Counted from the first letter of the stretch, positions 34,928 to 45,064 are shown. The stretch: 64,000 nucleotides of DNA from Nemertoderma westbladi (GCA_032718475.1 JAUCBJ010004400.1:1-64000), one strand, 5' to 3'. Numbers and translations: made by a program. Notes: generated from the letters alone by a model not told the origin.

Positions 34928-35128
34928 GAATTCTTAGCCCGCGAGTATTCTTAGCCCGTGGGTATTCTTAGCCCGCAAAACGATAACGTTTATTGTTTAT
35001 TGTTTTGGTTCCCCAATACGCCTCTGAAACCTCCTTTACTAACTCGCGGGCTAAGAATACTCGCGGGCTAAGAATACTCGCGGGCTAAGAATACTCGCGG
35101 GCTAAGAATACTCGCGGGCTAAGAATTC
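34928..35128. mobile_element. MITE-like element with tandem GCCCGCGAGTATTCTTA arms
   Basis: The element begins GAATTCTTAGCCCGCGAG (34928) and ends with the inverse, CTCGCGGGCTAAGAATTC (35128). The left arm has three 17-bp units and the right arm five. The core, inverted here, contains GTTTATTGTTTTGGTT (34995-35010), the complement of the AACCAAAACAATAAAC core of the elements at 17.0, 25.2 and 31.4 kb. A remnant of its right end (CGCGGGCTAAGAATTC) forms the duplication junction at 52013-52028. Confidence 0.75.
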
Positions 35129-36780
35129 ACCCAACCCTTTAAGTCTATATTGTTGTCAGGAATCATATTGCGACAATCGATTGATGCCCACGCAGCCTAT
35201 TTTATCCTGCCAATATTTATCAGACTTCCTTTGGGTGATACGCCGCGCAAGTTTAATTTATATTTCGATGTTATACGACCGGCAAAATTTAAGTGAGAAT
35301 TCTGTGATGAATAAAATTGTTTGTTAGAAAATTGTGGAATTAAAAAAGCACGATCAGTAAGCAACAGACAGAGAACCAATTAATGCCCCAGATTCCGTGC
35401 TTGTGTCTTCTTTGTAGGTGATAATTACTACAGCTTTACGGCTGATGGCTAATAAGAGGTTATATATTGGGTTTTGGGTTTTCGAAGATCATATAGGGTT
35501 AATCCCGTAACAGGGAAATGTTGCTCAGTATGGGCCGGAACTTAATTACAATGAAAGATACTACTATTTTTAATTACCGTACAATGAAAGAGACTACTTA
35601 TATTAACTACTGATTACTCAGTGATTACAGTTGATTTAATGATTACTTGGAAGATCATTTAAACAAACTTAGCCTTATCAATTCAGATTGGTATTATGTG
35701 GCGATTTTTAACATCGATATGCTGAAATCGAATTCCTCAACACACCGTTATAATCACGTTTTGAACTCTTGTGGATTTAATCAGATTATAAAAGTACCAA
35801 CTCGAATCACAAAATATTCCAGTACCCTGATAGATCACATATCCTCAAATATAACTACCTAATTCTGCCATTCTGGTGTTTTTTCTGTACAGATAGAGAC
35901 CGACACCACAGACCATCTGCCGACTTTTATGGTATTAAAAAGTTACACTATCTTCTTTTTAAATTGCGATTCAATAACACCTAAAGTGTATGATTACAAC
36001 AGTAAATTCAATAAAATTATACTTTTAGAGATATTCAAATTCCCTCGAAATTGGAGCTATTAAAATGATAATATAACAGTAAAAATAAATTTCGTCCCTT
36101 TTACAATAATTTTGTAAATATATGCAAAAATAACTTACGTAAAAAAATAATTACAGTAACAGAAATACCCCGTTAGCCAGCCGTGGATGATGCAATCATT
36201 AATTATCTGCAAAAATATGCTTTATAGGAAATATCTTTCTAATCCAACTTCTTCTGGGTTAGATAGTTACAAAAAATATCGGAACCCGTAGGTCGCTTCG
36301 ATTCGATAGGCTGAAAAATTATCACAAACAATTTTTACTAAACAGTGTCAGTATTCGGAAATACTGGGCCACAAGTAATAGTGCATTGAGTCGAGTAAAT
36401 AAAAATAAATATCCAAAAAGATTAAACATTCAAACTCATGATCAGTCTATTAATCTTCTCACAGACCCATATGGACCCAGGGCCGTGGTACATGAACGTG
36501 GAACGCAACAGTAGTAAACCCACTTGGCAACATCAGGCCGCATTATCCGCCTCCCATAACGCAGCTGAGTTTCAAAATAAGGAGCATGGCAACCGGGTTT
36601 TTTTTATCTCTGGTCGCATTTGAGACTTTGGGAAGACCGGGGTCTGCAATAAGAGATTTTCATCAAAGAGATCGGGAAAAGGATCCGGGAAGTAACGCGA
36701 TCGGTCCTACAAGTTCCTGATGCAGCTAACCAATCCCCATCGCTATGAATCAGCGGAGTGCTGTATCAGTAATGGGGAGG
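35110..36780 (+). mobile_element. CR1/L2-like LINE fragment (LINE-3fam block, copy 1)
   Basis: The frame 35647-35862 is the C-terminal half of an AP endonuclease: 'VAIFNIDMLKSN', 'FNQIIKVPTRITKYSSTLIDHI'. It is followed in shifted frames by the 'TTDHLPTF' box and, after decay, by a linker 'SVSIRKYWATSNSALSRVNKNKYPK' and 'LLTDPYGPRAVVHERG'. No RT is present. Two further copies are at 45060-46860 and 52020-53820. This copy lacks the (TCTA)n-tailed insertion the others carry. Confidence 0.7.
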
Positions 36781-36984
36781 ATGGACGGCATGGATGGAGA
36801 TGGGGGATTTATTTCTACTTAAATGCCCCACTTCTTGTAAAATGTTTTACAGTACATATCCGATATGTACACTAATCGTGTAAAGTGTAACTTTACATGG
36901 TTTAAAGTAATCATATATTAATTACAGTAATTATTATTATATTAATGGGGTACATAATATTAGTTTTTGGGGTTTTTAGACCAC

Positions 36985-37518
36985 TGTGTCTGGGACTACT
37001 GTTGACGGTGACACAGAACCATTTGAAGTGTTATGGGGCGTCCTCCAAGGAGACACACTTGCACCATTCTTGTTCATTATTGTGGTTGACTATGTTCTAC
37101 GCATGTCCTTAGATCATCATAATGATGATGGGGTGATGACAACTCCACCTACTTGCTCCAGAAGTCGAGGAAATCCTGCCAAGTACCTAACTGATCTAGA
37201 CTTTGCTGATGACTTAGGAGTACTCTCAGAAACATTAGAGGGAGCCCAACGGCTCCTCAGCTCATTAGAAAATGCTGCTTCTAGTGTTGGTCTTTTTATT
37301 AACTCCAGAAAGACCAAAATTTTGACAGTTAACTTTGATCGGATAGTCTCTGATCGAATGAGCATAAGCTCAAAGGATGGTAGGCTTGAGCATGTGGATG
37401 ACTTCTGTTACCTGGGATCATGGACCCGGAAGTCAGGTGAGGGAGGACCTTCGAATACGTAAGGGAAAGGCATGGGCAGCCTTGAATAGGCTTTCCAGGA
37501 TTTGGAAGTCACCGAGAA
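36985..37518 (+). mobile_element. LINE-1fam copy F, 5' part (RT motifs B and C)
   Basis: The plus-strand frame 36986-37462 begins in the RT at 'GTTVDGDTEPFEVLWGVLQGDTLAPFLFIIVVDY' (motif B). It continues to 'LDFADDLGVLSE' (motif C, FADD), 'GLFINSRKTKIL' and 'DDFCYLGSW'. An extra base after 'RKSGE' shifts the frame; 'LRIRKGKAWAALNRLSRIWKSPRIN' then follows. The LINE is cut exactly at its TTAA by a piggyBac element and continues, with a deletion, at 38503. Confidence 0.85.
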
Positions 37519-38500
37519 TTAACCCTTTGAGTCCCATGGATCAACACGTGATCCATGACATAGTGCGCCATGGATCAGATGTTGATCCATGACATTAATG
37601 TGTTTCTACGGGTCCATAGGTAGGTACAGCGCATAAATAATCACTCATTTCGAATAGCCCGCGCATTAGGTTTTCATTTGATACCTAAATAAAAGTCTGG
37701 ATGTCATGTTCCTGCTCATGAACCGGTACAACACACCTACAACTGCAGTACTGACACTCTTCTACTTCAGTAATTGTGTTGCGTTTTCATTAATTTTTTA
37801 AGTAGGCCTAGTTATGGTTTTCACCGGGAAAGTGAGGATGAGGTGCTATCGGACGAAAGTGAAACTGGTGGCGATGAAAGCGAATCCGGAGGAGATAAAG
37901 GTGAAACCGACGATGATGAGAGTAGCAGTGGAAGCGAGAGTGGCAGTAGCGATTCTAGTAATACCAGCACCAGTACTTCAACGTGGAACTTTGTAGAGGC
38001 AGGAACCGACGCCTATGCTACGAACCACTTTATTCCTTTTACTGGAACGGTTGGGTGGGTAGGAGGAATCGATACAGATGAAAGTGACGCAGTCGACTAC
38101 ATGAAGCTGTTTCTAACCGATGAAAAATTCGAATCTATCAAAGACTGGACAAATAAACGGGCCAGACAGTTTTTTTTTAATGCAGCAGCAGCAGGTGTTG
38201 CTGGGAGTACCGGTACAAGTAGTTTTAGAACTTGGAAGGATATAAGCCTTTTAGAGTTGAAGAAGTTTATTGGATTAACCATGCAAATGGGTCTAATAAG
38301 AAAACCGGATATACAATCTTATTGGGCGACTGACGAATTAATGTCAACTCCATTATTTTTGAATCCCGATACCTAGACATACTCAAGTTCTTGCGATTAG
38401 CAGATCCTGACAATGGGAGGCGTAGATGTACAAGACCAACTTATTGCGTATTACAATCCGGTTAGAAAAAGCCAAGCATGGTTTAAAAAAATTGGTTTCA
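37519..38500 (+). mobile_element. piggyBac-family transposon, internally deleted and missing its right end
   Basis: It starts at TTAA (37519-37522), a site that undisturbed LINE-1fam copies have at the same place (GAATTAATCGG). It is followed by the terminal CCCTTTGAGTCCC. Two palindromic words of the form ATGGATCA-N5-TGATCCAT lie at 37536-37556 and 37570-37590, 34 bp apart, likely transposase-binding repeats. The transposase gene is deleted in the middle, and the right terminal repeat and second TTAA are gone: at about 38500 the sequence passes directly into the 3' part of the LINE. Confidence 0.85.
37774..38376 (+). pseudogene. piggyBac transposase, N-terminal part (DDE_Tnp_1_7 family), truncated
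   Basis: The 200-codon frame has the long acidic/serine N-terminus usual for piggyBac transposases ('SDESETGGDESESGGDKGETDDD', about residues 26-70 in outline). The start of the transposase domain follows: 'DYMKLFLTDEKFESI', then 'WKDISLLELKKFIGLTMQMG' and 'DIQSYWATDELMSTPLF'. A frameshift then puts 'YLDILKFLRLADPDNG' in another frame. A large deletion follows, and the piece resumes at 'MGGVDVQDQL-AYY' and 'RKSQAWFKK' (38408-38495), the conserved block near the piggyBac C-terminus. The three catalytic aspartates of the central domain are missing. Confidence 0.88.
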
Positions 38501-38502
38501 GT

Positions 38503-38785
38503 AGAACAAATTCGCCTCCGCTTTGCAGGACATTGCTTTCGCCGTGAGGACCAGCCAGTGCATAATTTTGTACTTTGGCAGCCTCATGGAGTGAATAAGC
38601 ATGATGGACAGCCCATGACTTTCTTGAGACGCATCTTAAAGGACACTGGCCTTGAAGATGCGGATGATCTAGCAAATGTCATGGGTGATAGGGAGTTGTG
38701 GCGGTGCAATTTTGTTGACAAGCCGGAATTGAAAATGCAGCTGCAATGCAGCATGCCGATCCTAGTAGTAGTAGTAGTCTGGGAC
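38503..38785 (+). mobile_element. LINE-1fam copy F, 3' part
   Basis: Resumes at GTAGAACAAATTCGCCTCCG ('EQIRLRFAGHCFRREDQPVHN'), reads 'FVLWQPHGVNKHDGQPMTFLRR...' and ends in the family 3' end GCATGCCGATCCTAG plus TAG repeats at about 38785. The LINE part between the TTAA site and this point, about 230 bp in other copies, was lost together with the piggyBac right end. Confidence 0.85.
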
Positions 38786-38998
38786 TCACGAAAATGGTGG
38801 TTTTGTTTCTTATAAGATTCTCAATACTTATATTGTAGTTATATCTCTTGTTAAATTATCAATACTGGTATGCTTTCAGTTATGTTGAGTATTAATTTAA
38901 TTTTTTCGTGCTTGATAATAGTAATAATAATAATATATATAATAATAATAATTAATAATGTTAATCCAGTAAAAAAATTTAATATTATTTACGGCATT
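38786..38998. repeat. Shared 3' flank of LINE-1fam copies
   Basis: The sequence CTGGGACTCACGAAAATGG and the following roughly 170 bp of AT-rich DNA also follow the LINE 3' ends at 46945 and 53905. The LINE 3' end and its flank were therefore copied together and the three sites are not independent insertions. Confidence 0.75.
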
Positions 38999-39016
38999 TA
39001 ATTATTCCCATATATG

Positions 39017-39175
39017 AAATAGCTTGGTCTAGTGGTGACATTCCTGGGCTTCGAATCGTGAGGACCTGGTTCGATCCCTAGAGGCAGCACTGTTTGTGCA
39101 CAGTGCATTAAATGCTATGCTAGTCCAACCCTGGCTTTCATCCATCAGTGGTCGATAAATGGGAACCAAGGCAAC
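39017..39175 (+). mobile_element. tRNA-derived SINE abutting minisatellite array 2
   Basis: A-box-like TAGCTTGGTCTAGTGGT (39021-39037) and perfect B box GGTTCGATCCC (39068-39078) in a tRNA-like head. The body with GTGCACAGTGCATTAAATGC runs directly into the first minisatellite unit at about 39176 (GGGAATCAGAGTGG). No tRNA function is expected. Confidence 0.7.
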
Positions 39176-40190
39176 TTGGGAATCAGAGTGGAAGGGTTTA
39201 CTGTGAAAGATCACCCATGATGGTGAACAGGCATTCCTTTAGGAAACATAGTGGAAGGGTTTACTGTGGAAGATCACCCATGGTGGTGAACAGGCATTCT
39301 TTTAGGAAACAGTGTGGAAGGGTTTACTGTGGAAGATCACCCATGGTGGTGAACAGGCATTCCTTTAGGAAACAGTGTGGAAGGGTTTACTGTGGAAGAT
39401 CACCCATGGTGGTGAACAGGCATTCCTTTAGGAAACAGAGTGGAAGGGTTTACTGTGGAAGATCACCCATGGTGGTGAACAGGCATTCCTTTAGGAAACA
39501 GTGTGGAAGGGTTTACTGTGGAAGATCACCCATGGTGGTGAACAGGCATTCCTTTAGGGAAACAAGAGTGGAAGGGTTTACTGTGGAAGATCACCCATGG
39601 TGGTGAACAGGCATTCCTTTATGAAACAGAGTGGAAGGGTTTACTGTGGAAGATCACCCATGGTAGTGAACAGGCATTCCTTTAGGAAACAGAGTGGAAG
39701 GGTTTACTGTGGAAGATCACCCATGGTGGTGAACAGGCATTCCTTTATGAAACAGAGTGGAAGGGTTTACTGTGGAAGATCACCCATGGTAGTGAACAGG
39801 CATTCCTTTATGAAACAGAGTGGAAGGGTTTACTGTGGAAGATCACCCATGGTAGTGAACAGGCATTCCTTTAGGAAACAGAGTGGAAGGGTTTACCGTG
39901 GAAGATCACCCATGGTAGTGAACAGGCATTCCTTTATGAAACAGAGTGGAAGGGTTTACTGTGGAAGATCACCCATGGTAGTGAACAGGCATTCCTTTAG
40001 GAAACAGAGTGGAAGGGTTTACTGTGGAAGATCACCCATGGTGGTGAACTGGCATTCCTTTATGAAACAGAGTGGAAGCGTTTACTGTGGAAGATCACCC
40101 ATGGTGGTGAACAGGCATTCCTTTAGGAAACAGAGTGGAAGGGTTTACTGTGGAAGATCACCCATGGTAGAGAACACGGCATTGGCTTAA
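39176..40190. repeat. Minisatellite array 2, 63-bp unit, about 16 copies
   Basis: The same monomer as array 1, here almost all 63-bp units, giving frames at 39148-39606 and 39597-40190. Units vary at a few sites (TTTATG versus TTTAGG; GTAGTG versus GTGGTG; CAGTGTGG versus CAGAGTGG). It is more homogeneous than array 1 and lacks the 62-bp variants. The last unit decays at GTAGAGAACACGGCATTGG. Confidence 0.97.
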
Positions 40191-40253
40191 CGAGCCTAAA
40201 AGATTCTCCCATTCACCATTCCCATTGTAATAAATGTATAAACAATTACAACA

Positions 40254-42713
40254 CGTTCGTGGGGCCTTCGCGCAGCACGAGGTACAGTTATGAGATACAA
40301 ATTAAAATTAAGCGACTGTATCACAAAATCAGGTTTTGAGAAATTTACCCACACCACCAATCAATCAAAGAAAGGGGGACAGTACGTGTTCACCCCTTTT
40401 AATCCCCCCCCCCCCACCCTTCTCAACCACCAATACATAACCGTGACATCTACCACCCACGGAAGGGTAGAACGAACTTATTTCCAATCGCACGTTAAAT
40501 ATGCAAAGCCAGGTGGTGTATATGAATATAATCAACGCCGTACTCGTCTTAATTATTATAAGCGTCGTTCAATCGTTGCGCTCGTCCAGAGTAAGTCCCC
40601 CCCCCCCCCCCCCCCTATAAGAAAGATTTACTCAACAAAAAATAGTGTAAATAAATAAACAACTACAAGGATAAGAGGTCATGTGTAGGAAAGCTAATCA
40701 GACGATACCTTTACTAATATATTGAGCTGCATTGATCTATACATAGTAATGTTGGGTGATGGGGGGGGGGGGGGGGGGGGGGGTGAGGGGTAGGGGGTGT
40801 CTGGGTGGGTTGTTAGTATTAGGGTGCACAATATCGACGCACGCGCAGGAATGTGTTGATGTTTAATAGCACCGCATTCCCGCGTTAGAAAGCATCCCCA
40901 ATTGGAATAAATAAATAAATTAAACGCGTTTCGTTATGTTCCTCGACTTATATTATTCTCTCCACGGACGAGTTATTAGCTGCTAGACAGGTACCTAGTC
41001 CCCCACAACAACGGTCATACCTTCAATCAATCAATCAATTGAGCTCATATGAGCTCGTATATTAGTTTTATTTATAAATTGAAATCTCACGAATTAATAG
41101 GCCTATTAGCTGATTAGTGAACTATCATATGTTAGACCATATATATATATTATTATATTGGACCTTATCAAAATAGCGGTTGTACTGGGGCGGTATATGT
41201 TGTTCTCTAACCCACTGCAAGCGCATTTGAGGGGCCGGTATGTTTTAATAACTTCTGGTACAACGGGATGCAGTATTACAGCGCCAAGTAGATTTAATCT
41301 GATCAGAATATTCCGGACGCTAAGTTCATGTCATTCCCGATAAGTCGGGACTTTACAAAACTCGTGGATAAAACCGCGTGTAGCAGAGAGCAGATAAATT
41401 GGGTTGAATTGCAAAACAGAATAATATGGAACTGTAAGTGGAACTGCGGCGATTTGGGTTTTTTTGTTATGGTGAATAGTCAGCCTGTCCGCGATATGTT
41501 CAGCTGCCCTTTTTAATGGGTTGCAGGTACAAATGAAATACACATTGCAGTTACTAAAATAAAAGTGGCGCATATTATTGTACATTTACAACAACAATTA
41601 TATAAATGCAATATGCCTGATCCCTATTAATGTACTTTGTACCGCCAATTCTGTAATTCAATAACGCAAAGCCGCGTTTACTGTACAGCAGCACGTAATA
41701 TATTTGATACTTATTATACTAACTAAACTAACAAACCGCAAGGCCTACTTACCGAAATAAATTAACTTTCAGTTAAATACAATATACTTGTTTGCTCTGT
41801 AAAAATTTTAATTAAAAACAATCCTGCCATTTAATATACCTAATTAGCATGGTTGCGTAAGCAGTATGAATTGGAATGAAATTGTGAAATAATTTATTTA
41901 AACTATTATGTACATTTAGATTAAATAATAATACAGTAAGTTGGCCTACAGAAATAAACATTGATATTCGGAACAGTAAAACAATTATTTATTTCATTCA
42001 TTCAACTAACCAGAGAGACTCATAGCTCCAGTGAATATTAACATCCCGACGTTACTTTAGTAATAATATTAATGTCATTGAACCCGATACACACACACCT
42101 CCAATCAGCCAGTTCAATGGAGAGTGAGTGAATGGATGGCTACTAGCAGCAGCAGCAGTCTGCCTCTTACAAGCAAGGCTGACTGAATACCTCAAGTGTT
42201 GCTGGGAATCAAGCCAACTTGGATGTTAACCAATAAATGAGCAGTATTTAATGAGAATACATTTTTTATGCCGGTTTAATTACTTTAGATCAATTAAAGA
42301 CACGATTATTAAAGCAAATCACTTGAACTAATTAAAAACTATAATAGAATGGAGTATGCGGATTACATCTGTATATTTTTTAAGTATAATTATTGAAGTC
42401 TTATACTGTAAAACAATTAATTTCCTTTAAAAGGCAGGTTGAAAATGGTGTTTTTACCGTAATCAACTTAATTAACTAATTAACTGCTATTATCTTAGCT
42501 TCTCGAAGGCCACACGGAAATTCTACTTGGAAAATTTCTAAACTTTTGCCATACAACATGTGTACCAAGTTTGGTTAGATTTCATCAAAGATTGGCCGAG
42601 TTATTAACGTTTAAAATTGAACACGACAGAACGACAGAACGACAGAACGACAGAACGACAGGTTGATTAATGGTACCACTACGCTAAGGCTCACTCACTT
42701 CGTGGCTCGCCCC
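40254..42713 (+). mobile_element. 2.46-kb nonautonomous DNA element, copy 2 (inverted)
   Basis: Near-identical to 26106-28577 but in the opposite orientation. It runs from CGTTCGTGGGGCCTTCG to CGTGGCTCGCCCC and is flanked by ACA on both sides (40251-40253 and 42714-42716). Length differs by about a dozen bases, mainly in poly-G/C runs. Both copies lie in the same trinucleotide (ACA/TGT), suggesting target preference. A 122-codon frame at 40290-40658 (with 'VERTYFQSHVKYAKPGGVYEY') is present in both copies but resembles no transposase I know. Confidence 0.8.
40595..40615. repeat. Poly-C tract inside element copy 2
   Basis: Matches the poly-G run at 28201-28227 of the inverted copy. A poly-G run follows at 40761-40783, matching the C run at 28040. 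Confidence 0.85.
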
Positions 42714-42716
42714 ACA

Positions 42717-43440
42717 TGTAATAATATAATTCATCAATTTATATGTTTAAATCACTTCTATAAAATAAATTTCTAGATTACCTTGATGTCTTTTGTATCA
42801 AAACTTATATTGTACTGTATAAGTTTCTAGTTCTATACATTTAAAATCGACTATAATAATAAATCACACTGACTGTGAAAAGATTTCGAATAAATATCTC
42901 TGTTGAATATATTTCACACCAATAAAGATTTAATTTAATAATAAAGCGAATAATTAATGTAGAACTAATAATTAGCACAATTTAAAGTTTTTAATTTATG
43001 TTTATTTAGAGTTGTTTTAGAAGTTGCAATGGTGTGTTGTTGTGGACGGATATAAAGAGAAAAATCATCTTTCAATAAAAAACACCTGACAACAACACTA
43101 ATACTAATCAATATTAACACCAATTACCACGTAATTTTTTTAATAATAATTATTACATGGTGTGTACTCTAACTATAGTGGTAAATTGAATTGACAGAAA
43201 TAAACAAATAAAATGCCAATAGTGAAATCATACTATAAATAAAGGTAAGTGGTGTAAATATAATAAAAGTAAAAACATCAACAAATAACATCAAATTAAT
43301 AACATCAAGACATGTTCAATAGTGCTTAACCTTATCTGACCCGTGCTATTTTACTAAGTAATTGGCCTGGGGGGGGGGGGGGGGGGGGGGGCAACAATTT
43401 TGATGGTATACAGTAGGCCTAGCACAAGTCTTGAAATAAC
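42717..43440. other. Intergenic, no gene seen
   Basis: AT-rich sequence ending in a poly-G run at 43371-43391. No frame or repeat recognised. Confidence 0.45.
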
Positions 43441-43876
43441 AAAATGTCGCTCGACCTAGTAATACATGTAGTAGTAGTTTAAGTATGCATAAGTAACAAC
43501 ATAAATACAGTATTACAAAAAGATTTGAAATATTAATTTGTTACTTTTACCTGAAATATTACATAAATCAAAACATTGAAGTCAAGTGACCATATAATAA
43601 ACACTTATGCTATGACCACATAGTATTACTATAGAGTTATCCTTCAAGCATTCTGTGACTAACATCAATCATACTCTAACTCAAAGTAACAAATGTGATA
43701 AATACTTCTTTAGATTAGTAAGTAATGTACAAGAAACTATTTATAACTATAGCATAAATGGCCTAATTACATTAAAATGGCTAGGATAAAATACATTACA
43801 TTATTAATTAAAACACTTTATAATAACGTGTATAAATAATAAAGTTTGAAAAGAGTATCATGTGGTATTCATTCCG
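43440..43876 (-). other. 3' flank of the truncated subfamily B gene
   Basis: Similar to 59668-60040 downstream of the intact gene, for example AAGTATGCATAAGTAACAAC and ATGACCACATAGTATTAC in both. The duplication therefore carried the 3' untranslated region and beyond. No AATAAA is obvious. Confidence 0.6.
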
Positions 43877-44287
43877 CTACTTGTTCAGGAATATTACTCC
43901 AAGCGCAACCATGGAAACCACAAGACCAATATGAAAAGCATTACAAGGTGCCCCACCAGTAAAGAATGAGCTACTCCAATTGACTTCACCATCAGCTCCA
44001 ACAGGATTATTACTCCATTTGGTATCGCACGGTCCGTCACAGCATTCACTCTGGCATTTCATCTGAATGTCCTCATACTGGGTCTTTAAACCATCTACCA
44101 TGGATTTCATAGGATTTTCAACTTCTTCTTTATCATCATCTTTTTTAGCACATTGGTTCTCAGTAGTAGATTTGCACATAGCTTCTGCCACACAGCTAAC
44201 AAATTCCAAATTATAGAGGATATTGACATCTGCTTGCTTCATCTTCCCACCCATTATCATCGAGGTCGTCTCACATTTTCCACAATC
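43877..44287 (-). pseudogene. Cysteine-rich GPI-type protein, subfamily B, 5'-truncated
   Basis: Paralogue of the 205-aa gene at 60041-60658. Homology starts at 'DCGKCE' (44287), where the intact gene has 'NCGKCM'. It runs to the C-terminal tail ending 'VIFLNK'. The cysteines corresponding to C60, C63, C90, C99, C107, C147, C151, C152, C156 and C184 are all kept, but the signal peptide and first cysteine are lost; upstream in frame is a TGA. About ten residues of the middle are shorter ('PMKSMVDGLKTQYEDIQ'). The break point is a mosaic of unrelated fragments. A start at M (44260) could give a leaderless 127-aa peptide, so I call it a pseudogene. Confidence 0.85.
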
Positions 44288-44346
44288 TCACAACGAAACC
44301 TGCTGATCAGCTGACAGTTGTCAGCTTTACTGTGGAAGATCACCAA
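44288..44346. other. Mosaic junction: gene, LINE and minisatellite shards
   Basis: Within 60 bp the sequence passes from the truncated gene to GAAACCTGCTGATCAGCTGA (about 44295-44318, identical to the LINE-3fam segment at 31090-31113). It then passes to TTTACTGTGGAAGATCACC (44328-44346), a piece of the 63-bp minisatellite, and then to the dispersed block at AATATTTATCAGACTTCC. No transposition end is visible. Confidence 0.75.
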
Positions 44347-44893
44347 TATTTATCAGACTTCCTTTGGGTGATACGCCGCGCAAGTTTGATTTATATTTCG
44401 ATGTTATACGACCGGCAAAATTTAAGTGAGAATTCTGTGATGAATAAAATTTTTGAACGACGATGTCTGGGTTTTTGAAACATGGATAGGCTGAAAGAGG
44501 ACATGGAATTAAGTTGAAAAATAAAAACCCCATCGAATTTGGACCAAGCATTCCGGAGTTACAGCGGATAAAGAAATGTACCCCACTGCTTACTGATTAC
44601 TGCTGTACTTGTATATTATACTTAATCATTAACGTATGTAATTATTTGTTTGAGATATATATGGAGAAATATGCGGACCCATTAATATTAGTATTACCGA
44701 ACTGATTGTTATTTGCATCAATTGAGGTAAGCTTTGGGGGGTCAATTTTTAGCCAATTGGTTCAATCCAATTGGTGTGGTGTTCTTTATATTATTTTGTA
44801 GCCCCAACACGTGTGAGCCTAGAATCTTCGTTATACATGAACAAAATTATCTCAAGTCAGCATTTTATTATGTATAACAGTATATTTTAGTCA
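44346..44893. repeat. Dispersed repeat block (copy 2), rearranged
   Basis: Starts with a 100-bp piece also found at 35214-35310 and 45147-45240 (TTTGGGTGATACGCCGCGCA). It then continues with the block matching 34320-34750. The order is therefore scrambled relative to copy 1. Confidence 0.7.
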
Positions 44894-44916
44894 GTGTTAA
44901 TCCTATCCATACCGTG

Positions 44917-45064
44917 GGGGGGGGGGGGGGGGGGGACTTTTGGAGACGCACTTTATTTGATTGCTTGGTTCAAAGCCAAACCACATTTATTGCAAGTGAA
45001 ATTCCGTTACCTTTCCTAAAATTTTGTATTCTTTATCTTAAAACAAAAATTAAACAAGAATTCA
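44917..45064. other. Poly-G tract (44917-44935) and short unique segment
   Basis: This replaces, between two shared blocks, the segment that in copy 1 (34750-35110) holds the GCCCGCGAG MITE. A 105-codon frame beginning in the G run is not recognised. Confidence 0.5.

Noticed and set aside
39176-40190. CRISPR-like array
   Set aside because: The units are contiguous, with no unique spacers, and the window is eukaryotic.
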